A stretch of 64,000 bases of DNA. Origin: Bacteroidales bacterium (GTDB taxonomy: Bacteria > Bacteroidota > Bacteroidia > Bacteroidales > UBA932). Made by a program: the position numbers and the translations under genes. How positions within the stretch are numbered: position 1 is the stretch's first letter; every line of letters starts with the position of its first letter. Positions 46,583 through 55,995 of the stretch are shown in pieces. Where the stretch lies: assembly GCA_017962235.1 (NCBI GenBank), contig JAGCVS010000019.1, forward strand, positions 150,272 to 214,271. The letters run 5' to 3'. A model generated the notes under the pieces. That model was not told where the DNA came from, did not search any database, and was given only the letters and a program-made list of their open reading frames with translations.

Positions 46583-49246
46583 TTATTGTTTTTTCTTCTT
46601 CGCCTCCCGTTCCGCAGCCCTTGCTGCACGCTTTGCGGCACGCTCTGCCTTACGGGCTTCACGTTTGAGGCGTCTCTCATCCCTACGCAATTGCCGTGCC
46701 GCTTTTCTCAGGGCACGCTTGTCTTTCGCCGTGAGTTTATGTCCTTCCCTTGGAACCTTAACCTCAACAAAGCCCTCGTCTGAATGATTTGCAATGCCTT
46801 CTATACCCAGGGCCGGCGGTGCGGGTCTGGAGATTGTATCCTGCTTGACCACAGGGGTATGCAGAGGTGTATCCAGTGAATCTATCCGAACATCGCCCTC
46901 CGGCGTAAAGGCGTTGGAGATGCCCATGGCAGAGTCGGCGGCCATCCGGATCTGCTCTTCCTGCAGCGCCGCCTCAATCGAATCGCGGCGCAGCTGCTCC
47001 AGACGGGCCTGCTCTGCACGGTCGGCTATCTGCTGGTAGATGTCGGTCATGTAGTTGTCAAAGTAATGGTCCGTACGCTTGAAGGTGGGCAGCTTGTTGG
47101 CCTTGTACGACGCCCGCTTGGAGTGACGCAGCTTGCGGCGGGTCACCTCAAAGCGGCTCTTGGGCTGCTCGTCCATGCGCCACTTGAATCCCTTGAGACG
47201 CTGTTTGTCCATCGGCAGGTTGTAGATGGGGAACGCGTCGCTGTTTATCTGCTCATAATATTTGAGCCTCTCCGCCACGCCGTTCTTCATGGTCACCATC
47301 ATATACTGCGCCTGCTTGGAGTTGAGTATGGTGATGATGCTGTCTTCCTGCATGTAGAACATCGCGGTCACGCCGCCAAGTGCATCGTAGCGCCGCAGGG
47401 TATTGTCGCTGTTAAAGTAACCCAGCATCTCGGTGGCTTTTATCTGGTCAAAGTGCAGGGAATCTTCCTGACTGATAATCATGGCGTTGCCATGCAGGTT
47501 GGCGCGGTCAAAGGCGTTGTCGCGCATCTGCAGCAGCACCGATTCCGCACTCAGCTGATGGCGGTTCTCGTTCCAGATAACAGGGTCCTCGTACATCCTG
47601 AGCAGCGTATCCAACTGCGAGAAGTAGAGAGAATCGCAGCGCGCCTGCACATCGGTGCGGTATATTATTGCATGACGATAGCCCTTGACGAACCGTATCT
47701 GGGTGGTATCCTTGGGCGCGGCGGGAGCTGCCAGAGAATCGACTGCTGCCGACAGGGAGTCAGGCACGGACAGCGAATCGCGCACCGCCAGCGAATCGGG
47801 CAGCGCGGCCAGGGTATCCAGCGCCGGAAGCTCCGGTTTATCACCCTCGGCGGGCGACGCCACGGCAGCCATGGTGTCGGGAGCGGCCATCGCAGCCAGT
47901 GAATCGGCCACCGGAGGCAAAGCCAGGGAATCCCCTGCGGGCAGCTTTGCCAGTGAATCGGCCAGAGCCAGCGCAGCCAGCGAATCGGCAACGGCCTTGG
48001 CAGCCAGAGAGTCCTTCTCCGCCTGAGCCTGAACCGCTGCGATACTGTCTTGTATACGTTTCTGAGCTATCTCCTGTCGTTTCTTGTATGCTATATACTC
48101 CGGGAGCTTCTCAATAGCCTGCTGTATCTCCTGCTCCTTTTTCTCCGCAGCCTTGCGCTCCGCCTCTCCTATCGCGTCAAAGCTCACCTGCTGGATGGCG
48201 TCCTTGCTGTCCTGAAGCTGCTCTTCAGTGAGGTCGCACATCCGCTGGGTGTAGAACAGCAGGGTGTCGGCACGGCAGAACAGAGTGTCTATCTGATGGT
48301 CTGTGTTCTCTCCCACCACTATCGCGGCGGGGTCAAGGAACAGCGATGCGTATAGGTTGTTCACCGTATCGAACCACATGTTGCCCGCATCCGACACAAA
48401 ATAAGTCTTGTTCAGCGAATCCAGCAGCTGCACGTTGCTCCGCATCAGAGCCCGGCGCGTGTGCTGGTAATAATACAACGTGTCGCACCAGCTCTCGTAA
48501 TCGGGGTTGTCCATGTACACGTTGGTGTCAAAATAGACCACTCCGGAGTCCTGCTGATACCAGCCGCTCTCACCGCGCATGTACACGTCATCTTTCCACA
48601 TCTGGGTCATCTTGAAAAAGTAGGCCTTCTGCAGATTTGTATCGTAATCCAGACGGGAGGTCTTGATAAACAGGCTGTCGGTGAACATCTCCACATTGTC
48701 GTCAAAACGACAGATGCCAGTCTTGGCGTCGTAAGTGCCGCGGTCGCTCTCTATAACCTCGCCCTTGGCGGTGCGCATCGCCCCGCCGAATGAGAATTTG
48801 GCCACGCTGTCTTCCGTATTGTAATCCAGATAGCGGGTGCGGAGGGTATTCTTGTCCTTGTCGCGCACCTCCACCAGTTCGCCGCGGAAGCGGGCCAGGT
48901 TGTCGTCGGCATAATAGATTACGTTGTCGCTGGTAATCACCGTCTTGTCCTGCACCAGCTTAACGTTCTGATAGGCCTCTATCTGGTTCAGGCTCACATT
49001 CCAGATTGCGGAGTCGCAGAACATATAGGCGCCGTTGTGCAGGAAGGTCGCGGGGCCCTTCACCTCGCGGTACTCTCTGTTGCCGGGACGCTCAAACACC
49101 CTTGCGTACTCTGCATTCAGCAGGGTCAGCAAGCTGTCCTTGTCGTCCGACCTCCCTTTGCGCCTGGTGACAGCATCGGGGCTGTATGCCAGCAGAAAAA
49201 GCAGGATCAGAAGAAAATAGGCATATTTACCCGTCCTAATCCTCAT
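46583..49246 (-). CDS. OstA/LptA-like outer-membrane biogenesis protein with DSLA repeat insert
   Basis: 887 residues with an N-terminal hydrophobic segment. Residues about 50-340 are an OstA-like beta-jellyroll with the ladder pattern FLHNGAYMFCDSAIWN, ITSDNVIYYADDNLARFRG, ESDRGTYDAKTGICRFDDNVE; a second OstA-like stretch follows at about 515-680. Between them (about 398-510) is an Ala/Asp/Ser/Leu-rich repeat of DSLA units. The last 60 residues are extremely rich in Lys, Arg and Ala. The family is related to the LptA/LptD lipopolysaccharide transport proteins; direct LPS function here is inferred. It overlaps the SurA-like gene by 11 bases. Confidence 0.85.
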   Translation of the reverse strand: MRIRTGKYAYFLLILLFLLAYSPDAVTRRKGRSDDKDSLLTLLNAEYARVFERPGNREYREVKGPATFLHNGAYMFCDSAIWNVSLNQIEAYQNVKLVQDKTVITSDNVIYYADDNLARFRGELVEVRDKDKNTLRTRYLDYNTEDSVAKFSFGGAMRTAKGEVIESDRGTYDAKTGICRFDDNVEMFTDSLFIKTSRLDYDTNLQKAYFFKMTQMWKDDVYMRGESGWYQQDSGVVYFDTNVYMDNPDYESWCDTLYYYQHTRRALMRSNVQLLDSLNKTYFVSDAGNMWFDTVNNLYASLFLDPAAIVVGENTDHQIDTLFCRADTLLFYTQRMCDLTEEQLQDSKDAIQQVSFDAIGEAERKAAEKKEQEIQQAIEKLPEYIAYKKRQEIAQKRIQDSIAAVQAQAEKDSLAAKAVADSLAALALADSLAKLPAGDSLALPPVADSLAAMAAPDTMAAVASPAEGDKPELPALDTLAALPDSLAVRDSLSVPDSLSAAVDSLAAPAAPKDTTQIRFVKGYRHAIIYRTDVQARCDSLYFSQLDTLLRMYEDPVIWNENRHQLSAESVLLQMRDNAFDRANLHGNAMIISQEDSLHFDQIKATEMLGYFNSDNTLRRYDALGGVTAMFYMQEDSIITILNSKQAQYMMVTMKNGVAERLKYYEQINSDAFPIYNLPMDKQRLKGFKWRMDEQPKSRFEVTRRKLRHSKRASYKANKLPTFKRTDHYFDNYMTDIYQQIADRAEQARLEQLRRDSIEAALQEEQIRMAADSAMGISNAFTPEGDVRIDSLDTPLHTPVVKQDTISRPAPPALGIEGIANHSDEGFVEVKVPREGHKLTAKDKRALRKAARQLRRDERRLKREARKAERAAKRAARAAEREAKKKKQ
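47717..48050 (-). repeat. Degenerate DSLA repeat region in the OstA-like gene
   Basis: About 110 codons encode some ten copies of a short D-S-L-A or D-S-L-x motif spaced by alanine-, proline- and valine-rich residues; on the DNA the element GCCAGxGAATCGG recurs. It separates the two OstA-like halves and looks like an expanded flexible linker. Confidence 0.8.
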
Positions 49247-50600
49247 TGAATACCTTGCATCCGCTAAAGAGCGGGTCTATAACAATGTGAGTGGTTTTCT
49301 TTTTCTCTTTGATAAAGTTATCAATCGCCGCCCGGGCGTTCTCTTCGTTGGTCATGCTCACAAGGGCGTCGTAGTCGGTCTCGAAGGATGCCGGATGGGA
49401 AGGAATCAACTCGTCCAGACGGACAATCTTGTAAATCGTGTGCCCGCTGCCCTCAGTATCCAGAGATTCGAACGGCTCCGATATCTCGCCCACCTGCATG
49501 TCCTTTATCACGGCATAGTCGGCGGGGTTGAGACGGTCTTTCTCAAAGCTGGAGCTTCCGGAGTACTCATCCACCATCACGCCACCGTTGGTGCGGGTCT
49601 TGAAATCCTCTGAATTGTTCCACGCAGCCACCTCGAATGTCTGTTTGCCCTCCATGATGCCGGTGCGGATGCTGTCCAGCTTCATAAAGGCCCTGTTGCG
49701 GTCAGAAGCGGTATAAGAGGGTTTTATAAGGATGTGGCGGGCGTTGAACATGTCCCCCGACTTCTCCACCATCTGGATGATGTGGTAACCGTCCGGGGTC
49801 TCCACTATCTGGGACACCTGTCCCACCTTGAGCGACATTGCGGCATCTGAGAACTGCGGCCAGTAGATGGTCTTGGAACGCATGCCCAGCTCGCCGCCGC
49901 GCGATGCGCTTCCGGGGTCCTGGGAATAGAGACGGGCCAGGGAAGAGAACTTCTCTCCTGCCAGAACCCTCTCGCGCAAATCCAGGAGCTTCTCCTTCAC
50001 CACCATGGCAGCTGCCTCTTTATCGGGATAGAGCACTATCTGACGCAGCTTGTACTTGGTGGGTATCATAGGCAGGTCCTCCGCCGGCATCTCTTCGCTC
50101 TTCTTCTTGATTTCCGCAGGGGTCAGCTTGGGAATGTCGGAGTAAACCTTCTGCTGCATCTGCTGGATGAGCAGCTGGTCGCGGAACATCTCTGTCCAGT
50201 CTTCCCGGATCTTGTACATCGGTTTCTTGAAATACTCTTCCACCTCTTTCTCTCCACCCAGGCCGTTCATGGCCTGATTGATGCGGGAGTTGACCTGCTC
50301 CTTTACCTGCTCATCCGTAACGGTGAGGGAGTCCAGACGGGCCTGCGTGAGGAACAGTTTGGAAGATACCAGGTTATCCAGAATCTGGCAGCGGGTGTTG
50401 TTGTCCACGGGATTGCCGTATGCCTGGAGCATCTTCACCTCCTCTTCAATATCGGAGAGCAGGATCATATCGTTGCCCACCACGGCCACCGACTTGTCTA
50501 TCAGTCCGCCTTCATAAACCTGGGCGCGAAGTCCCAGCGATGCCGCAGCCAGCAGCACCGGACATATCAATATACACAGGAACCTGTTATTCTTCAACAT
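49236..50600 (-). CDS. surA: SurA-like periplasmic peptidyl-prolyl isomerase
   Basis: 454 residues with a signal peptide ending near LRAQ (residue 27). A SurA N-terminal helical domain (residues about 33-165, starting DKSVAVVGNDMILLSDIEEE) is followed by two parvulin domains: residues about 180-290 (KYKLRQIVL, FSSLARLYSQDPGSASRGGELG, GYHIIQMVEK) and about 290-410 (MFNARHILIKP, GGVMVDEYSG). Chaperone for outer-membrane protein folding in the periplasm. It lies between a foldase lipoprotein (14-base overlap) and the OstA-like gene (11-base overlap). Confidence 0.9.
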   Translation of the reverse strand: MLKNNRFLCILICPVLLAAASLGLRAQVYEGGLIDKSVAVVGNDMILLSDIEEEVKMLQAYGNPVDNNTRCQILDNLVSSKLFLTQARLDSLTVTDEQVKEQVNSRINQAMNGLGGEKEVEEYFKKPMYKIREDWTEMFRDQLLIQQMQQKVYSDIPKLTPAEIKKKSEEMPAEDLPMIPTKYKLRQIVLYPDKEAAAMVVKEKLLDLRERVLAGEKFSSLARLYSQDPGSASRGGELGMRSKTIYWPQFSDAAMSLKVGQVSQIVETPDGYHIIQMVEKSGDMFNARHILIKPSYTASDRNRAFMKLDSIRTGIMEGKQTFEVAAWNNSEDFKTRTNGGVMVDEYSGSSSFEKDRLNPADYAVIKDMQVGEISEPFESLDTEGSGHTIYKIVRLDELIPSHPASFETDYDALVSMTNEENARAAIDNFIKEKKKTTHIVIDPLFSGCKVFNED

Positions 50601-51435
50601 CGTATACGATTAGTTTCTTTGTTTCGACGCCCTCCTGCAGCAGCTCCTGCTCCATTTGAGCATAGAGTTCCTGCTTCCGTTTGTTGAGAATCGCGTCTTT
50701 TATAGCCTGTTTGCAATATTCGTAGGGGGCGAGGCTTCCCACCGGAATCTTGGCGGTCAGGAATATGAAATAATCCTTGCCGTCTCCCACCTTGATATAC
50801 TTGTTGCTGCTTCGGAAAATGGTCTCGCAGCTCTCTGCGTCCAGCCCCGGCACCGCTTTGGCTATGGCAGGCATGGCCATCCAGGCCCCGCCGAACTCCT
50901 CAAACCGCTCTGCATAAGAGAGGGCCACCTCCCGGAGTTCCTGCTCGTCCTCATCTTTCACAGAATCGTATGTCTTCTTCACGGTGTCGTAATGGGGCGA
51001 GTTCTGGGAGAGGGTCACTATGCGCGCCTTCGCTATTATGTAGGGATACTTATAGTTGGTGCTGTGGCCTTCATAATACGCCTGCATCTCCTCTTCCGTA
51101 ACGGTGGTGTCCAGCCGGGATTCGGTATAGCTGCGCTCAAAACGGTAGTTGAGCAGGTTGCGGCGGTAGTCCTCCACCTCGTCTGTGATATCCTTCTCGT
51201 CTGCAGAGAGCACCTCCTCCGCCTTCATCAGCTTCAGATGCGCCAGCGCCCAGGTATTAATGTACTGCTGGACCATGGCGGCACTGTCTTCTGCAGATAT
51301 CCCCTGCGGCAGCAGCTTCTCTATATCCTGTCTGTACAGGATATGCCGGCCGACCTTGGCTATACGGTCGCTCTCGTCGGTATAACAACCGGCAAGGGTC
51401 AGCGCTGCGAGGAGTATGAGCAGATATCTTTTCAC
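50587..51435 (-). CDS. PpiC/SurA-like lipoprotein
   Basis: 282 residues, start GTG at 51435, lipoprotein signal MKRYLLILLAALTLAGC (Cys17). The N-terminal part RIAKVGRHILYRQDIEKLLPQGISAEDSAAMVQQYINTWALAHLKLMKAEE resembles the SurA N-domain, and the segment with IIAKARIVTL and FEEFGGAWMAM resembles a degenerate parvulin; key prolyl-isomerase residues are not clearly conserved. It sits 5 bases after guaB and overlaps the SurA-like gene by 14 bases, so it probably helps outer-membrane protein folding. Confidence 0.8.
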   Translation of the reverse strand: MKRYLLILLAALTLAGCYTDESDRIAKVGRHILYRQDIEKLLPQGISAEDSAAMVQQYINTWALAHLKLMKAEEVLSADEKDITDEVEDYRRNLLNYRFERSYTESRLDTTVTEEEMQAYYEGHSTNYKYPYIIAKARIVTLSQNSPHYDTVKKTYDSVKDEDEQELREVALSYAERFEEFGGAWMAMPAIAKAVPGLDAESCETIFRSSNKYIKVGDGKDYFIFLTAKIPVGSLAPYEYCKQAIKDAILNKRKQELYAQMEQELLQEGVETKKLIVYDVEE

Positions 51436-51440
51436 AACGT

Positions 51441-52913
51441 CTATCTGGAATAGTTGGGAGCCTCGCGGGTGATTGTCACGTCGTGAGGATGGCTCTCCGC
51501 CATGCCGGAAGCGGTAATCTTGACAAAGCGGGCGTCTTTGTGCAGGGCGTCCAGGTCACGGGCGCCGCAATAGCCCATGCCGGCCTTGAGACCGCCCACA
51601 AGCTGATAAACCACCTCTGCCAGAGTGCCCTTGTAAGGCACCTGGGCCACGATGCCTTCCGGCACGAGCTTCTTGATGTCCTCTTCCATATCCTGGAAGT
51701 AGCGATCCTTGGAGCCCTTCTGCATAGCTTCCAGAGAGCCCATGCCGCGGTAAGACTTGAACTTGCGGCCGTTCAGGATAATGGCTTCGCCAGGGGCCTC
51801 TTCCACACCTGCGAACAGCGAGCCGGCCATGATGGTGCTGGCTCCCGCCGCAAGCGCCTTGGTGATATCGCCGGAGTAGCGGATGCCGCCGTCTGCGATA
51901 ACTGGGATACCGGTACCCTTGAGTGCCTCAGCCACGGAGAGCACCGCCGTAAGCTGCGGCACGCCGATGCCGGCGATGATGCGGGTGGTGCAGATACTGC
52001 CGGGACCGATGCCCACCTTAACGGCATCCACGCCGCACTCCTTGAGGGCGATTGCAGCCTCTGCGGTGGCGATGTTGCCGGCAACTATCTGGACGTGCGG
52101 GAATGCCGCGCGTATCTTCTTGATTGTATCGAGCACGAACACGGAGTGGCCGTGAGCGGTGTCGAGCACTATCGCATCGGTATCCACTGCCACCAGCTGC
52201 TCCACATTGTCTATGCTGTGGGAGTTGATGCCCACCGCAGCTGCCACCAGCAGGCGGCCCTTGCTGTCTTTACTTGCCTCCGGGTTATTCTTGATCTTTG
52301 TAATATCCTTGTAGGTGATAAGGCCTATGAGCTTGCCCTCCTTATCCACCACGGGGAGTTTCTCGACTTTGGAACGCATGATTATCTCCGTTGCAGCCGG
52401 AATATCGGTGTCCGGGCCGCAGGTGACAAGATTTTCGCGGGTCATAACCTCGCTCACGGGACGGCTGGCGTCGTGCTGGAAACGGAGGTCGCGGTTGGTC
52501 ACGATACCAACCAGATAACCCTGTCCGTCCACCACGGGAATACCGCCGATATGGTTCTGCGCCATCAGCTTGAGGGCATCGCCCACAGTCTGGTCTCCCT
52601 TGATGGTAACGGGGTCGTATATCATGCCGTTCTCCGCCCTCTTTACCCTGCGAACCTGGTCTGCCTGCTGGTCTATGGGCATGTTCTTGTGGATTACTCC
52701 GATACCGCCGGCACGCGCAATTGCAATGGCCAGCTCATACTCGGTAACGGTATCCATCGCTGCCGACACAATCGGGACGCTCAGGGGGATGTTGCGGGTG
52801 AACATGGAGGATACGTTCACGTCGCGGGGGATAATCTCGCTGCGGGCAGGTATAAGCAGCACATCGTCGAAGGTCAGGCCTTCCATGACAATCTTGTCGG
52901 AGAACTTTTGCAT
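51441..52913 (-). CDS. guaB: Inosine-5'-monophosphate dehydrogenase
   Basis: Oxidises IMP to XMP with NAD, the committed step of GMP synthesis. 490 residues. TIM barrel starts with [15 protein letters not shown]; two CBS domains at about 95-205 ([36 protein letters not shown]); the active-site loop [13 protein letters not shown] contains the catalytic Cys; RYRGMGS-like [10 protein letters not shown] and the mobile flap follow; ends [10 protein letters not shown]. Promoter at 52936-52943. The gene heads a row of envelope genes on the minus strand. Confidence 0.97.
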   Translation of the reverse strand: MQKFSDKIVMEGLTFDDVLLIPARSEIIPRDVNVSSMFTRNIPLSVPIVSAAMDTVTEYELAIAIARAGGIGVIHKNMPIDQQADQVRRVKRAENGMIYDPVTIKGDQTVGDALKLMAQNHIGGIPVVDGQGYLVGIVTNRDLRFQHDASRPVSEVMTRENLVTCGPDTDIPAATEIIMRSKVEKLPVVDKEGKLIGLITYKDITKIKNNPEASKDSKGRLLVAAAVGINSHSIDNVEQLVAVDTDAIVLDTAHGHSVFVLDTIKKIRAAFPHVQIVAGNIATAEAAIALKECGVDAVKVGIGPGSICTTRIIAGIGVPQLTAVLSVAEALKGTGIPVIADGGIRYSGDITKALAAGASTIMAGSLFAGVEEAPGEAIILNGRKFKSYRGMGSLEAMQKGSKDRYFQDMEEDIKKLVPEGIVAQVPYKGTLAEVVYQLVGGLKAGMGYCGARDLDALHKDARFVKITASGMAESHPHDVTITREAPNYSR

Positions 52914-52935
52914 AGTCGAGTCGATATAAATTTTA

Positions 52936-52943
52936 CAAAGATA
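52936..52943 (-). promoter_or_regulatory. -7 box (TATCTTTG) of the guaB operon
   Basis: Exact TAnnTTTG match on the minus strand, 22 bases before the guaB ATG and immediately after the stop of the radical SAM gene. Confidence 0.75.
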
Positions 52944-53876
52944 CTATTTTTTCGGGGCAAACAGCTTTCCCTGAAAAGTTTCTCTTTGTTCCAGCCTGTT
53001 TTCCAGCATCCTCACCAGCTCCGCGTTGCGCACCAGACCCCACGGCGTGGAGTTCACAAACCGCGGCGGGACCTCTCCCGCAAAGCGTTCTATCACCAGA
53101 TCGGGCCGCAACCGCTCCAGAAAGTCCACAAAAAAGTCTATGTAGCCCTCCAGCATAAAGCGTTCGAAGCGTTCCGGATGCTGCGAGAACTCTTCTTCCA
53201 TTTTCGTGCCTTTTATTATCTGGATCTGATGAAACTTAACGCTGTCTATCTCCAGGGTGTTGATCTTTTCTGCCGCGGCGAGCATCATGGCCCGCGTTTC
53301 GTTCGGCAGACCAAAGATGAAATGGGCTCCGGTGGCGATGCCGCGGCCGGAGGTCATCTGCACCGCCCGCACCGCATCGGCCCAGCTGTGGCCGCGGTTG
53401 ATGTGCTCCAGAGTGGCGTCGTAACAAGATTCGATGCCGTATTCAACAATAACGATATGCTCTTTTGCCAGCTGCGCGAGATAGTCCAGTTTTGCCTCAT
53501 CCACGCAGTCGGGACGGGTACCTATCACCAGTCCGCGGACATCGGGATGGGCCAGCGCCTCTGCATACACCGCTTTCAGCCGCTCCAGCGGGGCATATGT
53601 ATTTGAATAGGGCTGGAAATATGCCAGATAGCCCCCGGCCCGGCGGTATCTTTCCCGGTGAAACTCTATCCCCTCTTCAAGCTGCTGCGCTATGCTCTTG
53701 TCAGGAGTGCTGTAGTTCGGGTGGAAGGCATTGTTGTCGCAGAATGTACACCCGCCGCGCCCCTTGCTGCCGTCCCGGTTGGGACACGTGAAACCGGCGT
53801 CCACCACAAGTTTCTGCAGCCGGACGCCGTATTTCTCCTTGAAGTAATCTGCCTGTGAATTGTAACGGCGTGTCAT
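52944..53876 (-). CDS. Radical SAM protein, TIGR01212 (YhcC) family
   Basis: 310 residues. The N-terminus RYNSQADYFKEKYGVRLQKLVVDAGFTCPNRDGSKG is diagnostic, with the iron-sulfur motif C-x11-C-x2-C (CPNRDGSKGRGGCTFC) instead of the classic CX3CX2C, then AYFQPYSNTYAP, GTRPDCVD, VEYGIESCYD and HFIFGLPNE. Family members are widespread and without assigned reaction, although some are linked to tRNA modification. It follows the glycosidase-like gene by 34 bases on the same strand, and its stop abuts the guaB promoter. Confidence 0.93.
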   Translation of the reverse strand: MTRRYNSQADYFKEKYGVRLQKLVVDAGFTCPNRDGSKGRGGCTFCDNNAFHPNYSTPDKSIAQQLEEGIEFHRERYRRAGGYLAYFQPYSNTYAPLERLKAVYAEALAHPDVRGLVIGTRPDCVDEAKLDYLAQLAKEHIVIVEYGIESCYDATLEHINRGHSWADAVRAVQMTSGRGIATGAHFIFGLPNETRAMMLAAAEKINTLEIDSVKFHQIQIIKGTKMEEEFSQHPERFERFMLEGYIDFFVDFLERLRPDLVIERFAGEVPPRFVNSTPWGLVRNAELVRMLENRLEQRETFQGKLFAPKK

Positions 53877-53910
53877 AGCGCTAGTAGGGACTTACAATCG
53901 CCCTCCGGGC

Positions 53911-55935
53911 TCAAACATTCACTCTAAATACTTTACCTTGGCGTTTGTTGTAAACCTTGACTTGTCCGGTGTTATTATTCGTAATGATAGTAATTATCCT
54001 TTTCCCTTTACGTTCACAACTGATGTCAAAGTCACCGCCAAAGGCACGCACCTTCTTCAGGCTGATTTGGTTCCATTCATCCGGGAACGACGGCTTCATG
54101 GTGAACGACCTGAAACCGATGGGACGGATGCCGAACATTCCCTCCGTGAAGATGCGGCAGTAAAGGCCGCTCTCTGCAGAAAGATGCCTCTGGCGACCCT
54201 CCGGCCATGCTTCGATAGGATACGGCACGTGGTCTTCCAGCAGGCGGCGGTGGCTGTAGGCGCTAACTTTGGGTGTGATGTAACCACCCTTGCCGGCATA
54301 ATAGGCGCCGCGGAAGGCATATAGTGTGGAACGGTCCCAGTAGGTCTCCTCCCCCATCTGGGTCAGCAGCCCCTCGCCGGTATAGAGTTCGCTCTCAAAG
54401 AGGGCGTCCAGGGTCGCGTCGGCGCGGTCAAAGATGCCCACTACCAGCGGCATGCATATCCACGAGCGGAGGGTGTCGTTGCCGTCGTAATAACGATATG
54501 TATCATAACCGCCAACATTCGCCTCAAAGAAATTGCAAATATTGCGGCGCATCTGCTTTGCCTGACGGCGGTAGCCGCGCACCATCTTGCCGCTCTTTCC
54601 CAGTTCCTTTGCCAGATACGATGCGCTCTGCAGGGCGTCGTAATAGAGAGTGGACGTGCACAGGTTGGCGTCGCCGTCCTCAAAGCGGCCCTCCAGTTCG
54701 TCGTGGTCGGATTCCACAACGCCCTGCGCGTTCTGCTTCAGCCGGCAGTATTCCAGACACCACTCTATCAGCGGCCAGATATCTTCCGCCACCTTCTTGT
54801 CAGCACACTCCAGACAATAGCGGGAAGCGCCGTATGCGGTCATCGCAGCGTCGCCGCGGTCGCCGGCACCGTTCCAGATGTCGTCGCCCTCCGCAATAAT
54901 GGAGCTCGGAATGGGTTCATACTCAGGATTCATAAAGCGGGAATACTGCATGTAGCAGTCGTAAGCCGATTTCACGCCGATATCATAGCCGGTAAAGGGG
55001 AAGAAGGGATTCACATACTCGCACTGGTCGTTGCACCACAACGCAGCGTAATAGGACTCACCGCCGGGAGCGTGCATCAGGCCGCCCTTGGTGGCGATTA
55101 TACTCTCGCTGGCGCGCAGCTTCGCAAAGCGGAATTCGGTATTTATCACCTCGTCAGGAGTATCCAGTATCAGATTGTCGCTCAGCTGTTTGAACAGGTC
55201 CATACGGGCGGCGTATTCCGCCGGAAAAGCAATGGTACCCGGCTGGATGCGCCTTTCCGCCGCCTCGTTCTTTTCGTATGCCTGCATCACCAGATAGAAA
55301 TAGCGGGTGTCACCGGGCTCGAGAACCGTCTTACCGCCATTAACCAGCTCCATATCCATCACATAGCTCCCCTTTACGCCCCTCGCAGGGTCGCTCTCCC
55401 AAGTGTATTTATAATCGGGAACATCCAGCTTGACCGGCTTGTCTGAAGTGTTTTTCACGGCAAACATCTCGAATATTGCCTGCTTTGTGGTGCTGGGGAA
55501 GTTTACCCGTGAGAGTTCCAGATTATCTGCCTTCTCCGTGACCTTGAGGGTGCCATCAATTTCAACTTGAACCGCCTTCCAGTCCGGGGTCTTGCCATCC
55601 GCCTTAATCATCTGCGCCACGTTGGTGGTGTGGCGGTACGGGAAGAAGGCGTGCGTGTTATTCGGTATCATCCTCAACAGCGGGAATACATGGTGATATT
55701 CACAATAGTATCGCCCTGCATCGTCAATTCCCCAATAGTAGACTATCGCCGCCCGCTGCCCGCTCATCTCTATGTGGTCGTGGTGGCCTGCATTGGCCGC
55801 AGCATCCATCACAATTGCGTTTGTTTCGGGGTTGATTGTCCAGCGGGTCTCTGCCTGCACCGCGGGGCGTGCCGCCAGCAGCATCATCGCCACCAGGGCG
55901 ACAGTTATCATTTTTGAGGATGTAATTGAGTTCAT
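53911..55935 (-). CDS. Secreted six-hairpin glycosidase-like protein
   Basis: 674 residues with a signal peptide ending VQAE (about residue 28). An N-terminal beta-sandwich (residues 30-240) precedes an (alpha/alpha)6-barrel-like region with WCNDQCEYVNPFFPFTGYDIG, DDIWNGAGDRGDAAMTAYG, SDHDELEGRFEDGDANLCTS and ETYWDRSTLYAFRGAYYAG, where Asp/Glu pairs could be catalytic. A small beta domain ends the protein. The arrangement is that of the six-hairpin glycosidase superfamily (for example GH78-like); substrate unknown. Divergent from an NlpC/P60 gene, with its own -7 box. Confidence 0.75.
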   Translation of the reverse strand: MNSITSSKMITVALVAMMLLAARPAVQAETRWTINPETNAIVMDAAANAGHHDHIEMSGQRAAIVYYWGIDDAGRYYCEYHHVFPLLRMIPNNTHAFFPYRHTTNVAQMIKADGKTPDWKAVQVEIDGTLKVTEKADNLELSRVNFPSTTKQAIFEMFAVKNTSDKPVKLDVPDYKYTWESDPARGVKGSYVMDMELVNGGKTVLEPGDTRYFYLVMQAYEKNEAAERRIQPGTIAFPAEYAARMDLFKQLSDNLILDTPDEVINTEFRFAKLRASESIIATKGGLMHAPGGESYYAALWCNDQCEYVNPFFPFTGYDIGVKSAYDCYMQYSRFMNPEYEPIPSSIIAEGDDIWNGAGDRGDAAMTAYGASRYCLECADKKVAEDIWPLIEWCLEYCRLKQNAQGVVESDHDELEGRFEDGDANLCTSTLYYDALQSASYLAKELGKSGKMVRGYRRQAKQMRRNICNFFEANVGGYDTYRYYDGNDTLRSWICMPLVVGIFDRADATLDALFESELYTGEGLLTQMGEETYWDRSTLYAFRGAYYAGKGGYITPKVSAYSHRRLLEDHVPYPIEAWPEGRQRHLSAESGLYCRIFTEGMFGIRPIGFRSFTMKPSFPDEWNQISLKKVRAFGGDFDISCERKGKRIITIITNNNTGQVKVYNKRQGKVFRVNV

Positions 55936-55955
55936 ATCGTTTTTGGTTAGTCACA

Positions 55956-55963
55956 CAAATTTA
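55956..55963 (-). promoter_or_regulatory. -7 box (TAAATTTG) of the glycosidase-like gene
   Basis: Exact TAnnTTTG match on the minus strand, 20 bases before the ATG at 55935. A weaker TACCTTAG at 55972-55979 could serve the divergent NlpC/P60 gene. Confidence 0.65.
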
Positions 55964-55995
55964 GAATTAATTACCTTAGCAGAAAAATCGGCGAC

